Positions 32,930 to 42,167 of a stretch of DNA of 64,000 bases are shown here, in pieces. Position 1 is the first letter of the stretch. Each line of letters opens with the position of its first letter. The notes beneath the pieces were generated by a model. That model ran no database searches and was not told the DNA's origin. It saw only the letters and a program-made list of their open reading frames with translations. The stretch lies in contig NZ_CP012266.1 in assembly GCF_001277235.1 (NCBI RefSeq), positions 1,984,001 through 2,048,000 of the forward strand. The letters run 5' to 3'. The translations under genes and the position numbers were made by a program. This DNA is from Cronobacter dublinensis subsp. dublinensis LMG 23823 (GTDB lineage Bacteria > Pseudomonadota > Gammaproteobacteria > Enterobacterales > Enterobacteriaceae).

Positions 32930-33253
32930 ATGAAGAAACTGCTTGTCGTTTTGCTTCCCGCGATGCTCGCTGGCTGTAGCTACTATGACGCTATGGTCGA
33001 GCGCATGCACACCGATACCCTTGAATACCGCTGCGATGATAAACCGCTGACGGTGTCGCTCAATCACACGCGCCAGCAGGTCAGTTTCGTGCTGGATAAT
33101 AAAGTGCTGCACCTCAACGAAGGCCGCGCCGCCTCGGGCGTGCGCTATACCGACGGCATCTATGCGTTCTGGTCGAAAGGCGACGAGGCGACGGTCTACT
33201 ACCGTGACAATATTGTGTTAAATCACTGTCAGTTACAAAACCCGAAGCGTTGA
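32930..33253 (+). CDS. mliC: Membrane-bound C-type lysozyme inhibitor MliC
   Basis: A 107-residue lipoprotein (MKKLLVVLLPAMLAGCSYYD, lipobox LAGC) with the MliC/PliC domain: YRCDDKPLTVSLN, VSFVLDNKVLHLNEGRAASGVRYTDGIYAFWSKGDEATVY. It protects peptidoglycan against host C-type lysozymes. The start is ATG 32930 with TTCAGGA upstream; earlier in-frame codons right after anmK are unlikely. Confidence 0.95.
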   Translation: MKKLLVVLLPAMLAGCSYYDAMVERMHTDTLEYRCDDKPLTVSLNHTRQQVSFVLDNKVLHLNEGRAASGVRYTDGIYAFWSKGDEATVYYRDNIVLNHCQLQNPKR

Positions 33254-33309
33254 GATTTTAGCGGGTGGGGCGCACAATAGCGCCACCCGATCCTCACTGG
33301 TTCAACGCT

Positions 33310-33966
33310 ATGTCTGATCTTGACCATCTGCAACAGATTGCGCATCTGCGCCGCGAATATACCAAAGGCGGGCTGCGCCGCCGCGATTTAACCGACCAGC
33401 CGCTGCCGCTGTTTGAGCGCTGGCTCGCTCAGGCGTGCGAGGCGAAACTCGCGGATCCTACCGCAATGGTCGTCGCCACCGTCGATGAACAGGGCCAGCC
33501 GTACCAGCGCATCGTGCTGCTCAAACATTTCGACGAGCGCGGCATGGTTTTTTACACCAATCTCGGCAGCCGCAAGGCGCACCATCTTGAAAATAACCCG
33601 CGCATCAGTCTGCTGTTCCCGTGGCATATGCTGGAGCGCCAGGTGATGGTAACGGGCAAAGCGGAGCGCCTTTCCACGCTGGAAGTGGTGAAATATTTCC
33701 ACAGCCGCCCGCGCGACAGCCAGATTGGCGCGTGGGTGTCGAAGCAGTCGAGCCGCATCTCCGCGCGCGGCGTGCTGGAGAGCAAATTCCTCGAACTCAA
33801 ACAGAAATTCCAGCAGGGCGAGGTGCCGTTGCCGAGCTTCTGGGGCGGTTTTCGCGTCAGCCTCGACCAGATGGAATTCTGGCAGGGCGGCGAGCACCGG
33901 CTCCACGACCGCTTTTTATACCAGCGCGACGCCGACGGCTGGAAAATCGACCGTCTCGCCCCGTAA
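33310..33966 (+). CDS. pdxH: Pyridoxine/pyridoxamine 5'-phosphate oxidase
   Basis: The FMN-dependent enzyme that oxidises PNP and PMP to pyridoxal 5'-phosphate. At 218 residues it has the same length as the E. coli enzyme. Visible regions are LRREYTKGGLRRRDL, the FMN/PLP contacts RIVLLKHFDERGMVFYTN and SRKAHHLENNP, and the C-terminal EFWQGGEHRLHDRFLY. The start is ATG 33310 (MSDLDHLQQIAHL). It lies upstream of tyrS and close to pdxY, a B6 salvage cluster. Confidence 0.97.
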   Translation: MSDLDHLQQIAHLRREYTKGGLRRRDLTDQPLPLFERWLAQACEAKLADPTAMVVATVDEQGQPYQRIVLLKHFDERGMVFYTNLGSRKAHHLENNPRISLLFPWHMLERQVMVTGKAERLSTLEVVKYFHSRPRDSQIGAWVSKQSSRISARGVLESKFLELKQKFQQGEVPLPSFWGGFRVSLDQMEFWQGGEHRLHDRFLYQRDADGWKIDRLAP

Positions 33967-34105
33967 GTGAGCGATTTTCTTATGCAAGCGCTGGCGCTCC
34001 CAGGGCTTGCGCTTTATTCTATGCCTCCCTGAATTCTATTCGTTCGCCAGTGGGCGAAAAGCCGTGTACCGGCAAAGGTGCAGTCGTAAATACATGGAGA
34101 AATTG

Positions 34106-35380
34106 ATGGCAAGCAGCAATTTAATTCAACAATTGCAGGAGCGGGGCCTTGTGGCTCAGGTGACGGATGAAGAAGCGTTAGCGCAGCGACTGGCGCAGGG
34201 GCCGATCGCCCTTTATTGCGGCTTCGATCCCACCGCCGACAGCCTGCACTTGGGCCATCTGGTTCCTCTGTTGTGCCTCAAACGTTTTCAGATGGCGGGG
34301 CACAAGCCGGTTGCACTGGTCGGCGGCGCCACCGGTCTGATTGGCGACCCGAGCTTTAAAGCCACCGAACGTAAGCTGAACACCGAAGACACCGTCCAGG
34401 AGTGGGTGGATAAAATCCGCCGTCAGGTTGCGCCGTTCCTCGATTTTGACTGCGGCGACAATGCCGCCATCGCGGCGAATAACTACGACTGGTTCGGCAG
34501 CATGAACGTGCTGACGTTCCTGCGCGATATCGGCAAGCACTTCTCGGTCAACCAGATGATCAACAAAGAAGCGGTGAAGCAGCGTCTGAACCGCGATGAT
34601 GTTGGCATCTCCTTCACCGAGTTCTCCTATAACCTGCTTCAGGGTTACGATTTCGCCTGCCTGAACAAGTTGCACGGCGTGGCGCTGCAGATTGGCGGCT
34701 CCGATCAGTGGGGCAACATCACGTCAGGTATCGACCTGACCCGCCGCCTGCACCAGAACCAGGTATTCGGCCTGACCGTACCGCTTATCACCAAATCGGA
34801 CGGCACCAAATTCGGCAAAACCGAAGGCGGCGCGGTATGGCTCGATCCGAAGAAAACCAGTCCGTACAAGTTCTACCAGTTCTGGATCAACACGGCGGAT
34901 GCCGACGTCTATCGCTTCCTGAAATTCTTCACCTTCATGAGCCTTGATGAGATCAACGCCCTGGAAGAAGAAGATAAAAACAGCGGCAAAGCGCCGCGCG
35001 CCCAGTATGTGCTGGCGGAGCAGGTGACGCGTCTGGTGCATGGCGAAGAGGGCCTTGCCGCCGCGAAACGCATTACTGAAAGCCTGTTCAACGGCAACCT
35101 GAACGCGCTGAGCGAAGCGGATTTCGAACAGCTCGCGCAAGATGGCGTGCCGATGATCGAGATGGAGAAAGGCGCTGACCTCATGCAGGCGCTGGTGGAT
35201 TCCGAGCTGCAGCCGTCCCGCGGCCAGGCGCGTAAAACCATTGCCTCTAACGCTATCACCATCAATGGTGAGAAGCAGGCGGACCCGGAATACACCTTTA
35301 GCGACAGCGACCGCCTGTTTGGCCGCTACACGCTGCTGCGTCGCGGTAAGAAAAATTACTGCCTCGTCTGCTGGAAATAA
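34106..35380 (+). CDS. tyrS: Tyrosyl-tRNA synthetase
   Basis: A class I aminoacyl-tRNA synthetase of 424 residues. The HIGH-equivalent is in DSLHLGHLVPLL, the KMSKS-equivalent in KSDGTKFGKTEGG, and tyrosine-binding QIGGSDQWGN lies between. A C-terminal S4-type RNA-binding domain (SRGQARKTIASNAITINGEK) follows. The start is ATG 34106 after TGGAGA; an in-frame ATG at 34094 overlaps that site. A strong terminator follows. Confidence 0.98.
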   Translation: MASSNLIQQLQERGLVAQVTDEEALAQRLAQGPIALYCGFDPTADSLHLGHLVPLLCLKRFQMAGHKPVALVGGATGLIGDPSFKATERKLNTEDTVQEWVDKIRRQVAPFLDFDCGDNAAIAANNYDWFGSMNVLTFLRDIGKHFSVNQMINKEAVKQRLNRDDVGISFTEFSYNLLQGYDFACLNKLHGVALQIGGSDQWGNITSGIDLTRRLHQNQVFGLTVPLITKSDGTKFGKTEGGAVWLDPKKTSPYKFYQFWINTADADVYRFLKFFTFMSLDEINALEEEDKNSGKAPRAQYVLAEQVTRLVHGEEGLAAAKRITESLFNGNLNALSEADFEQLAQDGVPMIEMEKGADLMQALVDSELQPSRGQARKTIASNAITINGEKQADPEYTFSDSDRLFGRYTLLRRGKKNYCLVCWK

Positions 35381-35393
35381 GACTCTGCCAGTC

Positions 35394-35424
35394 AAGGGCG
35401 TGGGAAACCACGCCCTTTATTTTT
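35394..35424 (+). terminator. Terminator of tyrS
   Basis: A 10-bp perfect stem AAGGGCGTGG/CCACGCCCTT with a GAAA loop, followed by TTATTTTT. Confidence 0.9.
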
Positions 35425-35454
35425 AACCCGACCTCTCGTTTCACCCGGAAAAAA

Positions 35455-36315
35455 ATGAAGAACATACTCGCCATCCAGTCTCACGTGGTGTTTGGTCACG
35501 CCGGCAACAGCGCGGCTGAATTCCCGATGCGCCGTCTGGGCGCCAACGTCTGGCCGCTCAATACGGTGCAGTTTTCCAACCACACGCAGTATGGCCAGTG
35601 GACCGGCGCCGTAATGCCGCCGTCGCACCTGACCGAGATTGTGCAGGGCATCGCGGCGATAGGCCAGCTGTCGCGCTGTGACGCAGTGCTGAGCGGCTAT
35701 CTGGGGTCGGCGGAGCAGGGCGAGCAGATTCTGGAGATTGTCCGTCAGGTGAAAGCGGCCAACCCGCAGGCGAAATATTTCTGCGATCCGGTGATGGGTC
35801 ACCCGGAAAAAGGCTGCATCGTGGCGCCTGGCGTGGCGGAGTTTCACGCGCGCTTCGCGCTGCCGGCGAGCGATATCATCGCCCCGAACCTGCTGGAGCT
35901 TGAAATGTTGAGTGGCCATCCGGTGGCGAGCGTCGACGAGGCGGTGGCGACCGCCCGCGAGCTTATCGCCCGCGGTCCGCAGATTGTGCTGGTGAAACAT
36001 CTCGCGCGCGCAGGCTTTCAGCAGGATCGCTTCGAGATGCTGCTGGTGACCGCCGAAGAAGCGTGGCACATCAGCCGTCCGCTGGTGGATTTCGGCGCGC
36101 GTCAGCCGGTTGGTGTGGGCGACGTGACAAGCGGTTTGCTGCTGGTGAAACTGCTGCAGGGCGCGACGCTTCGCGAAGCCCTGGAGCATGTGACGGCGGC
36201 CGTCTACGACATCATGGTGACCACCAAACGCATGGAAGAGTATGAGTTGCAGGTCGTCGCGGCGCAGGATGGCATTGCGCAGCCCGAGCACTACTTCACT
36301 GCGGTGAAACTGTAA
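35455..36315 (+). CDS. pdxY: Pyridoxal kinase 2 (PdxY)
   Basis: A 286-residue ribokinase-fold kinase that phosphorylates pyridoxal in the salvage route. Diagnostic parts are AIQSHVVFGHAGNSAAEFPM, LSGYLGSAEQGEQIL, FCDPVMGHPEKGC and the catalytic GVGDVTSGLLLVKLL. PdxY is recognised by its position after tyrS and its similarity to the E. coli protein. The ATG at 35455 has a weak ribosome site (CCCGGAAAAA). It is convergent with gstA. Confidence 0.97.
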   Translation: MKNILAIQSHVVFGHAGNSAAEFPMRRLGANVWPLNTVQFSNHTQYGQWTGAVMPPSHLTEIVQGIAAIGQLSRCDAVLSGYLGSAEQGEQILEIVRQVKAANPQAKYFCDPVMGHPEKGCIVAPGVAEFHARFALPASDIIAPNLLELEMLSGHPVASVDEAVATARELIARGPQIVLVKHLARAGFQQDRFEMLLVTAEEAWHISRPLVDFGARQPVGVGDVTSGLLLVKLLQGATLREALEHVTAAVYDIMVTTKRMEEYELQVVAAQDGIAQPEHYFTAVKL

Positions 36316-36344
36316 AAAAAAACCGCGCCCTACAACGGGCGCGG
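36314..36344 (-). terminator. Terminator between pdxY and gstA
   Basis: CCGCGCCC/GGGCGCGG stem with a 6-base loop. On the minus strand it is followed by nine T, so it mainly serves gstA. Confidence 0.85.
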
Positions 36345-36356
36345 CATTTATCGATG

Positions 36357-36965
36357 TTACGCGCTCAGGCCTTCTGCCTTCAGCGCCGCCGCAACGGCAG
36401 GACGCGCCTTCACGCGAGCCTGGTAGTCGGCGATATTGTCAAACGCCTGCATCTCAAGCCCGACCGCTTTCGCCCAGTTCAGCACCGTAAACAGGTAGGC
36501 GTCCGCCACGCTGAAGCGCAGCCCCATCAGCCACTGTTTCTGCGCCAGCGCCTCGTTTACATACTCAAATTTCTTCTGCAGCTGCTCGCGGGCGATAGTT
36601 TTGTACTCATCCGGCGTACCCGGACGGAACAGCGGGGTAAAGCCTTTATGCAGCTCGGTGGCGATATAGTTGAGCCACTCCAGCGTATGGTAGCGGGTCA
36701 TGCTGCCCACCGGCGCGAGCAGCTGGCGGTCCGGCACAAGATCGGCGATGTACTGAACGATAGCGACGCCTTCCGTCAGCAGCGTACCGTCATCCAGCAG
36801 CAGCGCTGGCACCTGGCCTTTCGGGTTGATGGTCAGGTAGTCCTCGCCGTTCTCCGTGCGTTTCGCGGCAAGATCCACCGCCACCAGCGTAAAATCGATA
36901 TCGGCTTCGCGCAGAATGATATGCGGCGAAAGCGAACACGCGCCGGCTTTGTAAAACAATTTCAT
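36357..36965 (-). CDS. gstA: Glutathione S-transferase GstA
   Basis: A 202-residue beta-class GST. The N-terminal thioredoxin-like domain has MKLFYKAGACSLSPHI with the catalytic Cys, the cis-Pro segment GQVPALLLDDG and LTEGVAIVQYI; an all-helical C-terminal domain follows. The second of two close ATGs (36965) is favoured, because GGGAG lies seven bases upstream of it and only one base before the first. It is flanked by terminators on both sides and is monocistronic. Confidence 0.95.
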   Translation of the reverse strand: MKLFYKAGACSLSPHIILREADIDFTLVAVDLAAKRTENGEDYLTINPKGQVPALLLDDGTLLTEGVAIVQYIADLVPDRQLLAPVGSMTRYHTLEWLNYIATELHKGFTPLFRPGTPDEYKTIAREQLQKKFEYVNEALAQKQWLMGLRFSVADAYLFTVLNWAKAVGLEMQAFDNIADYQARVKARPAVAAALKAEGLSA

Positions 36966-37016
36966 GGCCATACTCCCTTCTCATGAATAAACAAAATTAT
37001 GGTAGAGCGCGAACGG

Positions 37017-37051
37017 GCAAAAAAAAAGCCGTCAGCATGAAATCTGACGGC
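37017..37051 (-). terminator. Terminator of dtpA
   Basis: GCCGTCAG/CTGACGGC stem with an 8-base loop; on the minus strand it runs into more than nine T. Confidence 0.9.
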
Positions 37052-37073
37052 CTGAAACGCGTTTCTCAATAAA

Positions 37074-38573
37074 TTACGCGTGCGCAGTTTCCGTTTCTTT
37101 CGGCTTATCTTCCTGCGTCATGCGGTTAAGCAGCGGCGCGGTGAGCAGCATCAGCACGGCGATAACGCCGGTGACGATACCAATCTGCATGAAGACGCGG
37201 CCGTACACTTCCAGCGACTGCAGCGGGTCGGTAACGTTTTCCGGCACCGCCATTAGGTTCGCCACTTTACCGGCGATCATCGCCGCGCCTGCGGTCGTCA
37301 GGAACCAGCTGCCCATGATGAAGCCCATCAGACGCTGCGGCACCAGCTGCGCGACCATCGCCAGACCCAGACCAGAAATCATCAGCTCGCCGATGCTCTG
37401 CAGGGCATAGCTCAGGATAAGCCAGTTAACGGACACGATACCGGCTTCGGAGGCGAATTTCGCGCCCAGCGGCAGCACCAGGAATGCGCCAGAACACAGC
37501 AGCATACCGATGGTGAATTTAAACGGCATCGGCAGACGGTCGCCCAGTTTGTTATAGATAGCGGCCAGAATCGGGCTGCCGATCATGATCCAGAACGGGT
37601 TCAGCGCCTGGAACTGCTCCGGCTGGAACGTGATGCCGAGAATGGCGTGCTCAACGTTACGGATAGCGAAGAAGTTCAGTGACGTTGGCATCTGCTGATA
37701 GAGCACGAAGAACACAATCGCTTCGAGCATCAGGATAAACGCCACGATCATTTTGCGGCGTGCCGCACCCTGCATGGCGAACGCTTCTTTTGCGAAGATA
37801 ATCACGATACCCAGCGCAACCACGCCCAGCACCATACGCGCGATACCCTGGTTGTGCAGCAGCCAGGTGGCGATAGCGACCAGCACGACGATGCCGACGA
37901 TAGTCGCCAGCAGTTTGCCGACGTGCATCGGGGCGAAGTCCGGTTTAGAACCGTAATCTTTGACCCATTTTTTGCAGAAGATGAAGTTGACCAGCGTGAT
38001 CAGCATACCGACGAAGCTAAGCGAGAACGCCACGCTCCAGCCGAATTTGTCAGCGAGCCACGGGGTCGCGAGCATCGAGAAGAACGAGCCGATGTTAATA
38101 GCCATGTAGTACATGGTGAACGCGCCGTCGAGACGCGGGTCGTCTTTCTCGTAGCAGGTAGAGAGCAGCGAGGACGGGTTCGCTTTAAACAGGCCGTTAC
38201 CGACCGCGATGGTCGCCATACCAAAGTAGACGATGCCAGCATCGTGCCCGGACCAGGCGACGAGCGCATAGCCGATAGCCAGCACAATGGTGCCCAGCAT
38301 GATGACGCGTTTGGTGCCGAGAACTTTATCGCCCAGCCAGCCGCCGATAGCCACCAGGCCATACACCAGCGCGCTGAAGGAGGAGAACAACGTAATGGAA
38401 TCCGCTTCCGACATACCCAGTTGTTTAACCAGGTAAACGGCCATGATCCCTTGCAGGCCGTAGTAACCGAAACGCTCCCATAACTCGATCGAGAAAATCA
38501 GATAGAACGATTTCGGTTGTTTGAAAGCGTTGATGCTCACGCTTTCTGCTGGTTTTTTGTTTGCAGTCGACAC
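37074..38573 (-). CDS. dtpA: Proton-dependent di/tripeptide permease DtpA (TppB)
   Basis: A 499-residue POT/PTR-family symporter for di- and tripeptides with fourteen predicted spans. The family signature FSIELWERFGYYGLQGIMAVYL and the PTR2 motif GLFKANPSSLLSTCYEKDDPRLDGAFTMYYMAIN are clear. The start is GTG 38573 (MSTANKKPAESVSINAF) with AGAGG at suitable spacing; the upstream in-frame extension is leader. In E. coli transcription depends on OmpR, and an ompF-like OmpR sequence occurs about 140 bases upstream here. Confidence 0.96.
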   Translation of the reverse strand: MSTANKKPAESVSINAFKQPKSFYLIFSIELWERFGYYGLQGIMAVYLVKQLGMSEADSITLFSSFSALVYGLVAIGGWLGDKVLGTKRVIMLGTIVLAIGYALVAWSGHDAGIVYFGMATIAVGNGLFKANPSSLLSTCYEKDDPRLDGAFTMYYMAINIGSFFSMLATPWLADKFGWSVAFSLSFVGMLITLVNFIFCKKWVKDYGSKPDFAPMHVGKLLATIVGIVVLVAIATWLLHNQGIARMVLGVVALGIVIIFAKEAFAMQGAARRKMIVAFILMLEAIVFFVLYQQMPTSLNFFAIRNVEHAILGITFQPEQFQALNPFWIMIGSPILAAIYNKLGDRLPMPFKFTIGMLLCSGAFLVLPLGAKFASEAGIVSVNWLILSYALQSIGELMISGLGLAMVAQLVPQRLMGFIMGSWFLTTAGAAMIAGKVANLMAVPENVTDPLQSLEVYGRVFMQIGIVTGVIAVLMLLTAPLLNRMTQEDKPKETETAHA

Positions 38574-39164
38574 ATATACCTCTTTTTTTACAGCCCGCAT
38601 TAACCGCGGGGGTGGTATGCGCGTAGTGCCTGGAGGCATGCGCTTTTATTGTTATATGAAGTGAGAAACGGCGGGTAATGTTCACTATCCTGACCGCCGG
38701 CACAAGGCTTTTGTAATAATCTGTTACATATAAGCCGGGCGGGATAATCGGCAAGTCGTTTCGCTAAGAGTCAGCGTTAAATTTCATGATAATTGCTATT
38801 GTAGGTTTTTTAACTGCTGAAAGCGGTGCTGAAGCGCGATATGGTTATATGTTCTGCTGATTAACCCTTGAGGCAGTGATATAGCCCTTGAGAACGTAGA
38901 ATAGCCGATATTTATATTATCAGTGACGCTGATAACCGAGGCGTATCAAGGCTTCCAGTCTGATAACACAACGAAAATTTAACAGGATGTTGCAAATGTG
39001 ATAATTCTCACAAATCTATAGAAAATTCCTGTCGAAAAAAAACGATTAACCTGGCGAGCTGATTTATGGCGGAATAATAGACGGCAGAAAGGGCAGGGCA
39101 GACGGCTCTCGCGAGGATGATCACGTGGCGGTTGTGACAAAGGTGACATCCGCCGCCGCAATGA
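38574..39164. other. Intergenic region between nth and dtpA
   Basis: A 591-base AT-richer gap. It contains the dtpA leader and promoter region, including the OmpR-like sequence at 38710-38732. No convincing coding frame or RNA gene is visible in the remaining part (about 38740-39160), and the nth stop is not followed by an obvious terminator. Confidence 0.5.
38710..38732. promoter_or_regulatory. Possible OmpR-binding sequence upstream of dtpA
   Basis: TTTTGTAATAATC followed by TGTTACATATA resembles the OmpR F-type box of ompF (shared GTTACATAT end and T-rich start). The link to dtpA rests on OmpR dependence of its E. coli orthologue. Confidence 0.35.
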
Positions 39165-39800
39165 TTATTCACAGACCTTGTCCGCGTATTCGCAGAGATC
39201 TTCAATGATACAGGAGCCGCAACGCGGCTTACGCGCGATACAGGTGTAACGCCCGTGCAGGATGAGCCAGTGATGACAATCGACTTTAAATTCCGCGGGC
39301 ACCACTTTTAGCAGCTTTTCTTCAACAGCCTCGACGTTCTTGCCTGGCGCGAACTTCGTCCGGTTGCTGACGCGAAAAATATGCGTATCCACGGCAATGG
39401 TGGGCCAGCCGAAGGCGGTATTGAGCACCACATTCGCCGTCTTACGCCCGACGCCCGGCAGCGCCTCCAGCGCCGCGCGATCTTCCGGCACCTCGCCGCC
39501 GTGCTGCTCAATCAGAATGCGGCAGGTTTTAATCACATTCTCCGCTTTGCTGTTAAACAGCCCGATGGTCTTGATGTACTCCTTCACCCCGTCGACGCCG
39601 AGCGCCAGCATCGCCTGCGGCGTGTTCGCCACCGGGTAGAGCTTCGCCGTGGCTTTGTTGACGCTCACGTCGGTAGCCTGCGCGGAGAGCAGAACGGCGA
39701 TCAGCAGTTCAAACGGGCTGGTAAAGTGCAGTTCGGTGGTCGGGTGCGGGTTATTCTCACGCAGCCGGGTCAGGATCTCGATGCGTTTGGCCTGATTCAT
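39165..39800 (-). CDS. nth: Endonuclease III
   Basis: A base-excision DNA glycosylase/AP lyase for oxidised pyrimidines. The 211-residue protein has the helix-hairpin-helix LPGVGRKTANVVL with catalytic Lys, the Asp of TIAVDTHIFRVSNR, and the [4Fe-4S] cluster Cys set C-X6-C-X2-C-X5-C in CIARKPRCGSCIIEDLC. It starts at ATG 39800, overlapping the rsxE stop by four bases (ATGA), so it is the last gene of the rsx operon. Confidence 0.98.
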   Translation of the reverse strand: MNQAKRIEILTRLRENNPHPTTELHFTSPFELLIAVLLSAQATDVSVNKATAKLYPVANTPQAMLALGVDGVKEYIKTIGLFNSKAENVIKTCRILIEQHGGEVPEDRAALEALPGVGRKTANVVLNTAFGWPTIAVDTHIFRVSNRTKFAPGKNVEAVEEKLLKVVPAEFKVDCHHWLILHGRYTCIARKPRCGSCIIEDLCEYADKVCE

Positions 39801-40483
39801 GACGCTTTTTCCGGGCTGGCCTTCACCACGGTGGGTTTCGCGGCGCGGCGCTTCATGCGCTCGTCAATCAAGTATTTTACCGCCAGCATCATGCCGAGGC
39901 CGATAAACGCGCCTGGCGGCAGCATCGCGAGCAGAAACGGCGTGTCGGTATGGAAGACTTCGATGCGCAGCACGCGCGCCCAGCTGCCGAGCAGGCCGTC
40001 GGCGCCGTCAAACAGCGTGCCGTTGCCGAGGATCTCGCGCAGCGAGCCGAGCACGAACATCGCGCCGGTCGCCCCCATGCCGATGGCGAAGCCGTCGAGC
40101 GCCGAGAGCAGCGGGCCATTTTTAGCGGCGAACGCTTCGGCGCGACCTACCACGATACAGTTGGTCACGATTAGCGGGATAAAAATGCCGAGCGACTGAT
40201 ACAGCCCGAACGCGTAGGCGTTAATCAGCATCTGCACGATACTCACCACCGCCGCGATAATCATCACGTAGATCGGAATACGAATTTCGCCTGGCATCCA
40301 GCGGCGAAACGCGGAGATAGAGGCGTTGGTCAGCGTCAGCACCAGCGTCGTCGCAAGGCCCAGACCGAGCGCGTTAGTGGCGGTGGACGTCACGGCCAGC
40401 AGCGGGCACATGCCAAGCAGCTGCACCAGCGCCGAGTTATTTTTCCATAACCCGTTAACCAGAATCGATTTCACGTCATTCAT
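39797..40483 (-). CDS. rsxE: Rsx/Rnf electron-transport complex subunit E
   Basis: A 228-residue integral membrane subunit of the six-part Rsx complex that reduces SoxR in E. coli. Six hydrophobic spans and the conserved NSALVQLLGMCPLLAVTSTATNALGLG and IPLIVTNCIVVGRAEAFAAKN are visible. The start is ATG 40483, preceded by GGAGA, and overlaps the end of rsxG by eight bases. It is followed by nth with a four-base overlap. Confidence 0.96.
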   Translation of the reverse strand: MNDVKSILVNGLWKNNSALVQLLGMCPLLAVTSTATNALGLGLATTLVLTLTNASISAFRRWMPGEIRIPIYVMIIAAVVSIVQMLINAYAFGLYQSLGIFIPLIVTNCIVVGRAEAFAAKNGPLLSALDGFAIGMGATGAMFVLGSLREILGNGTLFDGADGLLGSWARVLRIEVFHTDTPFLLAMLPPGAFIGLGMMLAVKYLIDERMKRRAAKPTVVKASPEKAS

Positions 40484-41105
40484 GGGTGTCTCCACAGGAA
40501 GGCAGGGTGGAAAGCTGCGGCGCCAGCGTTTGCGCATACAGGCCCGCGCGTTTCACGGCGTTCACCACCGCGCGCGGCGTAATGGTCGCGCCGGTGAACT
40601 GGTCAAACTGGCCGCCATCTTTTTTCACCGCCCAGCGACTGTCGTCCGGCCCCTGGATAACTTTACCGGTAAAGCCCGTGATCCAGCTGCTGATGCGGGT
40701 TTCGATTTTATCGCCAAGCCCCGGCGTTTCATGATGTTCCGTTACGCGGGTGCCGAGCACGGTGCCTTTGAAATCGGCGCCAACCAGTAGCTGAATAGCG
40801 CCGGAGTAGCCGTCAGGCGCGGTGGCCTGCATTACGACCGCAACCGGCGTGTCGCCTTTACGCGCCACCCACAGCTGCTTTTCACCGCGACCGAGCGCCG
40901 GCGCATTCACAAGATAGCAGCTCTGCTGAATATCATTGTCATACATCTGCGGCGGCAGCACCTGGTCGAACAACTGTTTTTGTTGCAGCGCCGCCTGGCC
41001 TTCAATCGTGGTTTTGGTGAGCGCGTTAACCATCGCCGTAAGGCCGGTGGTCAGCGCGGCGAAAACGGCGAGCGTCACGCCATGTTTCTGGATAGTTTTT
41101 AGCAT
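40476..41105 (-). CDS. rsxG: Rsx/Rnf complex subunit G (covalent flavoprotein)
   Basis: A 209-residue protein with one N-terminal membrane helix and a periplasmic FMN-binding domain. The Thr of QFTGATITPRAVVNAVK is the predicted covalent FMN attachment site. The region VTEHHETPGLGDKIE is also conserved. It passes electrons between RsxC/D and the other subunits. It starts nine bases after the rsxD stop. Confidence 0.96.
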   Translation of the reverse strand: MLKTIQKHGVTLAVFAALTTGLTAMVNALTKTTIEGQAALQQKQLFDQVLPPQMYDNDIQQSCYLVNAPALGRGEKQLWVARKGDTPVAVVMQATAPDGYSGAIQLLVGADFKGTVLGTRVTEHHETPGLGDKIETRISSWITGFTGKVIQGPDDSRWAVKKDGGQFDQFTGATITPRAVVNAVKRAGLYAQTLAPQLSTLPSCGDTHE

Positions 41106-41114
41106 GACGACTCC

Positions 41115-42167
41115 TTACCGGTGACCGTAAACCCGCGGACGGGTGTAGTAATCAATAAGCGGCACGGTGATATTGGCGAGCAGCACCGCAAACGCGACGC
41201 CGTCCGGGTAGCCGCCGAAGCTGCGGATAAGCCAGACCAGCAGGCCCGCCAGCGCGCCAAACACCAGACGCCCTTTATTGGTCGTCGAGGCGGTGACCGG
41301 GTCGGTAAGAATAAAGAACGCGCCAAACATCGTCGCCCCGGAGAGCAGATGCATCAGCGGCGAGAGAAATTTCTCCGGAGCAATGACCCAGCCGAGCGTC
41401 GCGCATATCGCGAGCGTCGCGATAAAGCTCGCGGGGATATGCCAGCGGATGGTGCCGCGCGCCAGCAGGAACAGACCGCCCGCGAGATACGCGAGGTTCA
41501 CCCACTGCCAGCCGAGGCCTGCCAGCGCGCCGCCGTAAATCGGCTCCGCCAGCAACTCGCCCGCCGGGTGCCCGGCGTGCAGACCGGTTTTAAAAGTATC
41601 GAGCGGCGTAGCCTGGCTTACGCCATCGATACCAAGACGCAGTTGCGCCATGCTATCGCCGCTTGCGGTCACGCCGTGGAAAATCACCTGTAACGCGTCG
41701 ATAAAGCCAGGTGCGGTCGCGGCAATCTGCTGCGGCGGAAGCCAGTTGGTCATCTGCACCGGGAAGGAAATCAGCAGTACCACATAGCCTGTCATCGCCG
41801 GGTTAAACGGGTTATGACCGAGCCCGCCGTAGAGTTGCTTGGCGATGATCACCGCGAAAACGGTGCCAAGCACAACCATCCACCACGGCGCCAGCGGCGG
41901 AATGCTCACGCCCAGCAGCAGACCGGTCAGCAGGGCGGAGTTATCGCCAAGGCGGCTTTTCAGCGAGAGTTTGCGCATCCGTAATATCAGCGCTTCGCTG
42001 GCGAGTGCGCTCACGATGGCTAACAGAATCTGCACCAGGCTACCGTAGCCAAAAAAGTAACACTGCGCGGCGATGCCCGGCACGGCCGCGAGCGTCACCA
42101 GCATCATGATACGCGACGTCTGGCGCTGGTTATGGGTATAAGGGGAACTTGCGATTCTGAAAACCAT
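41115..42167 (-). CDS. rsxD: Rsx/Rnf complex subunit D
   Basis: A 350-residue integral membrane subunit with about nine to ten spans and a covalent FMN. Family motifs are KQLYGGLGHNPFNPAMTGYV, LLSGATMFGAFFILTDPVTAST (likely flavin site) and FGGYPDGVAFAVLLANI. It begins immediately after the rsxC stop with no spacer, which suggests coupled translation. Confidence 0.96.
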   Translation of the reverse strand: MVFRIASSPYTHNQRQTSRIMMLVTLAAVPGIAAQCYFFGYGSLVQILLAIVSALASEALILRMRKLSLKSRLGDNSALLTGLLLGVSIPPLAPWWMVVLGTVFAVIIAKQLYGGLGHNPFNPAMTGYVVLLISFPVQMTNWLPPQQIAATAPGFIDALQVIFHGVTASGDSMAQLRLGIDGVSQATPLDTFKTGLHAGHPAGELLAEPIYGGALAGLGWQWVNLAYLAGGLFLLARGTIRWHIPASFIATLAICATLGWVIAPEKFLSPLMHLLSGATMFGAFFILTDPVTASTTNKGRLVFGALAGLLVWLIRSFGGYPDGVAFAVLLANITVPLIDYYTRPRVYGHR